NCBI GenBank assembly: GCA_007129055.1
Contig: SKWE01000047.1
Coordinates: 1-7,527 of the forward strand
Reading direction: 5' to 3'
DNA: 7,527 nucleotides
DNA from: Syntrophomonadaceae bacterium
GTDB lineage: Bacteria > Bacillota > Dethiobacteria > DTU022
Shown here one piece after another: positions 6,082 to 7,527 of this stretch (positions within the stretch are counted from its first letter, which is position 1; each line of letters begins with the position of its first letter). Position numbers and translations under genes: made by a program. Below the pieces are notes generated by a model. The model saw only the letters and a program-made list of their open reading frames with translations. It was not told the origin of the DNA and did not search any database.

Positions 6082-6111
6082 TTGACTTACCATGTAAATT
6101 ACTGGTATAAT
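6082..6111 (+). promoter_or_regulatory. Sigma-A promoter of abrB with A-tract upstream
   Basis: -35 TTGACT (6082-6087) and -10 TATAAT (6106-6111) are 18 bp apart, with TGG forming an extended -10. A run of seven A (6072-6078) directly upstream resembles an UP element. Transcription should begin near 6118. Confidence 0.85.
6088..6107. promoter_or_regulatory. Candidate operator inside the abrB promoter
   Basis: The 20 bases TACCATGTAAATTACTGGTA contain outer arms TACCA and TGGTA and an inner palindrome GTAA-A-TTAC, offset by one base. It fills the promoter spacer and enters the -10. AbrB of B. subtilis represses its own gene, and TGGNA half-sites have been reported for it (from memory), so autorepression is plausible here. 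The arms are an inverted arrangement, not the direct one I recall. Confidence 0.45.
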
Positions 6112-6142
6112 ATCCAGACCAACATTGCTCCATATTGAAGAA

Positions 6143-6149
6143 AAGGAGG
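6143..6149 (+). promoter_or_regulatory. Ribosome binding site that sets the TTG start of abrB
   Basis: AAGGAGG lies seven bases before the TTG at 6157. The next residues, KSTGIVRKVDELGRVV, match the start of AbrB proteins exactly, so TTG is the initiation codon. Confidence 0.85.
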
Positions 6150-6156
6150 AACTGCC

Positions 6157-6399
6157 TTGAAGTCAACAGGAATTGTTAGAAAAGTAGATGAATTGGGTAG
6201 AGTGGTTATCCCTATAGAATTAAGGCGAACCCTGGGTATTGATGTGAAGGACGCTCTTGAAATTTATGTTGATGCAGAAAAAATCATCCTCAAAAAATAT
6301 GAACCAGCGTGCCTGTTTTGTGGCAACGCAGATGACGTGAAACATTTTGGAAGCCGTATTGTCTGTCGCGAGTGTATTGATAAACTGGCTAAAGATTGA
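6157..6399 (+). CDS. abrB: AbrB-family transition-state regulator with a four-cysteine C-terminus
   Basis: The 80-residue product has an N-terminal swapped-hairpin (SpoVT-AbrB) DNA-binding domain, residues 1-48. It is almost identical to B. subtilis AbrB as I remember it: STGIVRKVDELGRVVIPIEL, then DALEIYVDAEKIILKKYEP. The C-terminal part differs completely from Bacillus AbrB: Cys52, Cys55, Cys70 and Cys73 form CX2C-X14-CX2C, a probable small zinc-binding module. Similar cysteine-bearing AbrB paralogues occur in Clostridia. AbrB proteins are multimeric cytoplasmic regulators that hold back stationary-phase and sporulation functions during growth; the exact targets here are unknown. It is divergent from metS and convergent with ricT, whereas in Bacillus these genes run in one direction. 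The promoter overlaps an inverted repeat that may mediate autorepression. Confidence 0.93.
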   Translation: MKSTGIVRKVDELGRVVIPIELRRTLGIDVKDALEIYVDAEKIILKKYEPACLFCGNADDVKHFGSRIVCRECIDKLAKD

Positions 6400-6435
6400 T
6401 CAACTGTTAAGCATTAAATAATAAGCAATTCTAAA

Positions 6436-6460
6436 GGGGGCACGGTGTTACCGTGTCCCC
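6436..6460. terminator. GC-rich hairpin between abrB and ricT, probable bidirectional terminator
   Basis: GGGGGCACGG (6436-6445) pairs with CCGTGTCCCC (6451-6460) in a 10-bp stem (one G-U pair) around the loop TGTTA. It lies between the convergent abrB and ricT stops. The following bases are only moderately T-rich on the plus side (TGTTATCTATTATC) and begin TTTAG on the minus side. A stand-alone REP-like palindrome is another possibility. Confidence 0.6.
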
Positions 6461-6484
6461 GCTGTTATCTATTATCTTTGTCCG

Positions 6485-7285
6485 TCAGGCTAAATCAACT
6501 TCTTCTAATGGAAAATCCTTCAGGTAGCCGGACTCTTCTAAAACAACTGTTGCCGTTCTCTTTTTGCGATTAATTTCTTTAACCCGGCCCTCGCCATCGG
6601 GAGTAACCACTTTTGCACCCGTGTCAGGTAAGGCCTCTTCAGCTTTTTCATACGCATCGGCTTCAAAACGCAGGCAGCACATTAATCTTCCGCAAACTCC
6701 TGATATCTTAGTCGGGTTAAGGGAAAGGTTTTGCCCCTTGGCCATACGGATAGAAACTGGCTCGAAATCTTCCAGAAAAGTAGAACAACAGAAAGCCCTG
6801 CCGCAGGGGCCTATCCCGCCCTTAATTTTTGCTTCATCTCTTACACCAATCTGTCTCAACTCTATCCGGGTTTTAAAGATAGATGCAAGATCTTTAACCA
6901 GTTCCCTGAAATCAACCCGCTCTTCTGAAGTAAAGAAAAAGATAATCTTGTTTCGATCAAAATTATACTCGACACTGACAAGCTTCATATCAAGACCGTG
7001 TTCACTAATCTTTTCCTGGCATCTTTTAAATGCGGCAGATTCTTTTTCCCTGTTCTCTTCAACCTTTAGACAATCCTTTTCATTTGCAATGCGTACCACT
7101 TTTTTCAGGGGCTGAACTATTTCTTCTTCCGAGACTTCTTTTTCTGTAACCACAACTGTTCCTATTTCCTGTCCTCTTGCAGTTTCAACAATTACCTGCG
7201 TCCCCTGCTCAAGGTTATTTATTGTCGGTTTGAAGTAATACGTTTTACCAGCCTGTCTGAAACGAACTCCTACGACCCTGGGCAT
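6485..7285 (-). CDS. ricT: RicT (YaaT), PSP1-domain protein of the Y-complex
   Basis: The 266-residue product has the PSP1 conserved region (roughly residues 55-140) followed by the cysteine signature of RicT: GPCGRAFCC (Cys161, Cys166, Cys167) and GVCGRLMCCL (Cys198, Cys203, Cys204). Other cysteines are Cys72 and Cys89. In B. subtilis RicT works with RicA and RicF in a complex that carries 4Fe-4S clusters, helps RNase Y mature several polycistronic mRNAs, and is needed for competence, biofilm and sporulation. I infer the same role from the conserved cysteines; the RicA and RicF genes are not in this window. The ATG at 7285 follows AAGGAGG (7294-7300) by eight bases, inside the end of holB. 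The 16-base overlap with holB implies cotranscription and coupled translation. The holB-ricT order is the same as in Bacillus. Confidence 0.96.
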   Translation of the reverse strand: MPRVVGVRFRQAGKTYYFKPTINNLEQGTQVIVETARGQEIGTVVVTEKEVSEEEIVQPLKKVVRIANEKDCLKVEENREKESAAFKRCQEKISEHGLDMKLVSVEYNFDRNKIIFFFTSEERVDFRELVKDLASIFKTRIELRQIGVRDEAKIKGGIGPCGRAFCCSTFLEDFEPVSIRMAKGQNLSLNPTKISGVCGRLMCCLRFEADAYEKAEEALPDTGAKVVTPDGEGRVKEINRKKRTATVVLEESGYLKDFPLEEVDLA

Positions 7286-7527
7286 TTAGTAAGCCTCCTT
7301 TGCAGCAAAATAAGCATCCTCTCCAACAACAGTCGCCTGTTGGCATTAGTATCATTAATTTTACAAACAGCATCATTAATTAAAAATATGGCCTCTTCAA
7401 AAGCTGCCGGTTTTACGCTTTCAATCCATGAAGATTGTTCTTCAGGTGTAATAATAGACTCCCCGCTCCGGCAAAGATTTTGAACCAACCCATCTCTGTA
7501 TATCATACAAACCAGCTCAAGGAAAGG
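7270..7527 (-). CDS. holB: DNA polymerase III delta-prime subunit, C-terminal fragment (5' end outside window)
   Basis: The frame is open from the window edge at 7527 to a TAG at 7270, giving 85 residues of a protein that normally has about 320. The segment begins PFLELVCMIYRDGLVQ, which fits the C-terminal domain of HolB (typically WYRDLLLLK), and continues through NDAVCKINDTNANRRLLLERMLILLQRRL, the last helices. HolB is part of the clamp loader that places the beta clamp on DNA at replication forks. A Met at 7506 is internal, because the frame continues upstream without a stop. Identification rests on these motifs and on holB being directly upstream of ricT in Firmicutes. Confidence 0.85.
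   Translation of the reverse strand, partial: PFLELVCMIYRDGLVQNLCRSGESIITPEEQSSWIESVKPAAFEEAIFLINDAVCKINDTNANRRLLLERMLILLQRRLTKCPGS

Noticed and set aside
6564..7115. A 183-codon plus-strand open frame opposite ricT
   Set aside because: It lies wholly antisense to a clear ricT, has no recognisable domain, and its composition (rich in Ser and Arg) is typical of an antisense shadow.
1..7527. Phage, IS, CRISPR, toxin-antitoxin or other accessory system
   Set aside because: All intact genes belong to conserved housekeeping or regulatory families, and no transposase, integrase, direct-repeat array or paired small toxin genes were seen.

Overview
The window looks like chromosomal housekeeping DNA from a low-to-mid GC Gram-positive bacterium of the Clostridia type. 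Three things suggest this. AbrB, Veg and RicT occur together. The gene neighbourhood matches the region near the replication origin of Bacillus subtilis, which I recall as holB-ricT-...-abrB-metS-tatD-...-rsmA-...-veg. Start sites have strong AAGGAGG-type ribosome binding sites, and several genes use TTG or GTG starts. AT-rich sigma-A promoters separate the transcription units. I cannot name the genus.

Layout from left to right. At 1-487 (minus, cut by the window edge) is a nicotinamidase-like isochorismatase-fold hydrolase (pncA). A terminator-like hairpin then lies behind veg (707-973, minus), which has its own near-consensus promoter. Next come a YkuK/DUF458 RNase H-like gene (1118-1594) and rsmA (1618-2490), which form a minus-strand pair read from a promoter near 2541-2568. 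A 272-base divergent region separates rsmA from a plus-strand gene for a single-domain SCP2 lipid-carrier protein (2763-3089). A convergent hairpin near 3169-3200 closes that gene against tatD (3208-3996) and metS (3998-5944), a minus-strand operon with one base between its genes. A second divergent region (5945-6156) carries the metS promoter and the promoter of abrB (6157-6399, plus). A GC-rich hairpin at 6436-6460 separates abrB from ricT (6485-7285, minus). The 3' end of holB (7270-7527) overlaps the start of ricT.

The genes cover DNA replication (HolB), translation and rRNA maturation (MetS, RsmA), RNA processing control (RicT), transition-state regulation (AbrB, Veg), a metal-dependent nuclease (TatD) and NAD recycling (PncA). 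No mobile element, CRISPR array, rRNA or tRNA was seen. I did not find a convincing undescribed system. The best leads are the departures from the familiar gene order: an SCP2 gene with its own promoter where rnmV would be expected, a YkuK-like gene coupled to rsmA, an inverted abrB encoding a four-cysteine C-terminus, and ordered repeat boxes in the two divergent promoter regions.
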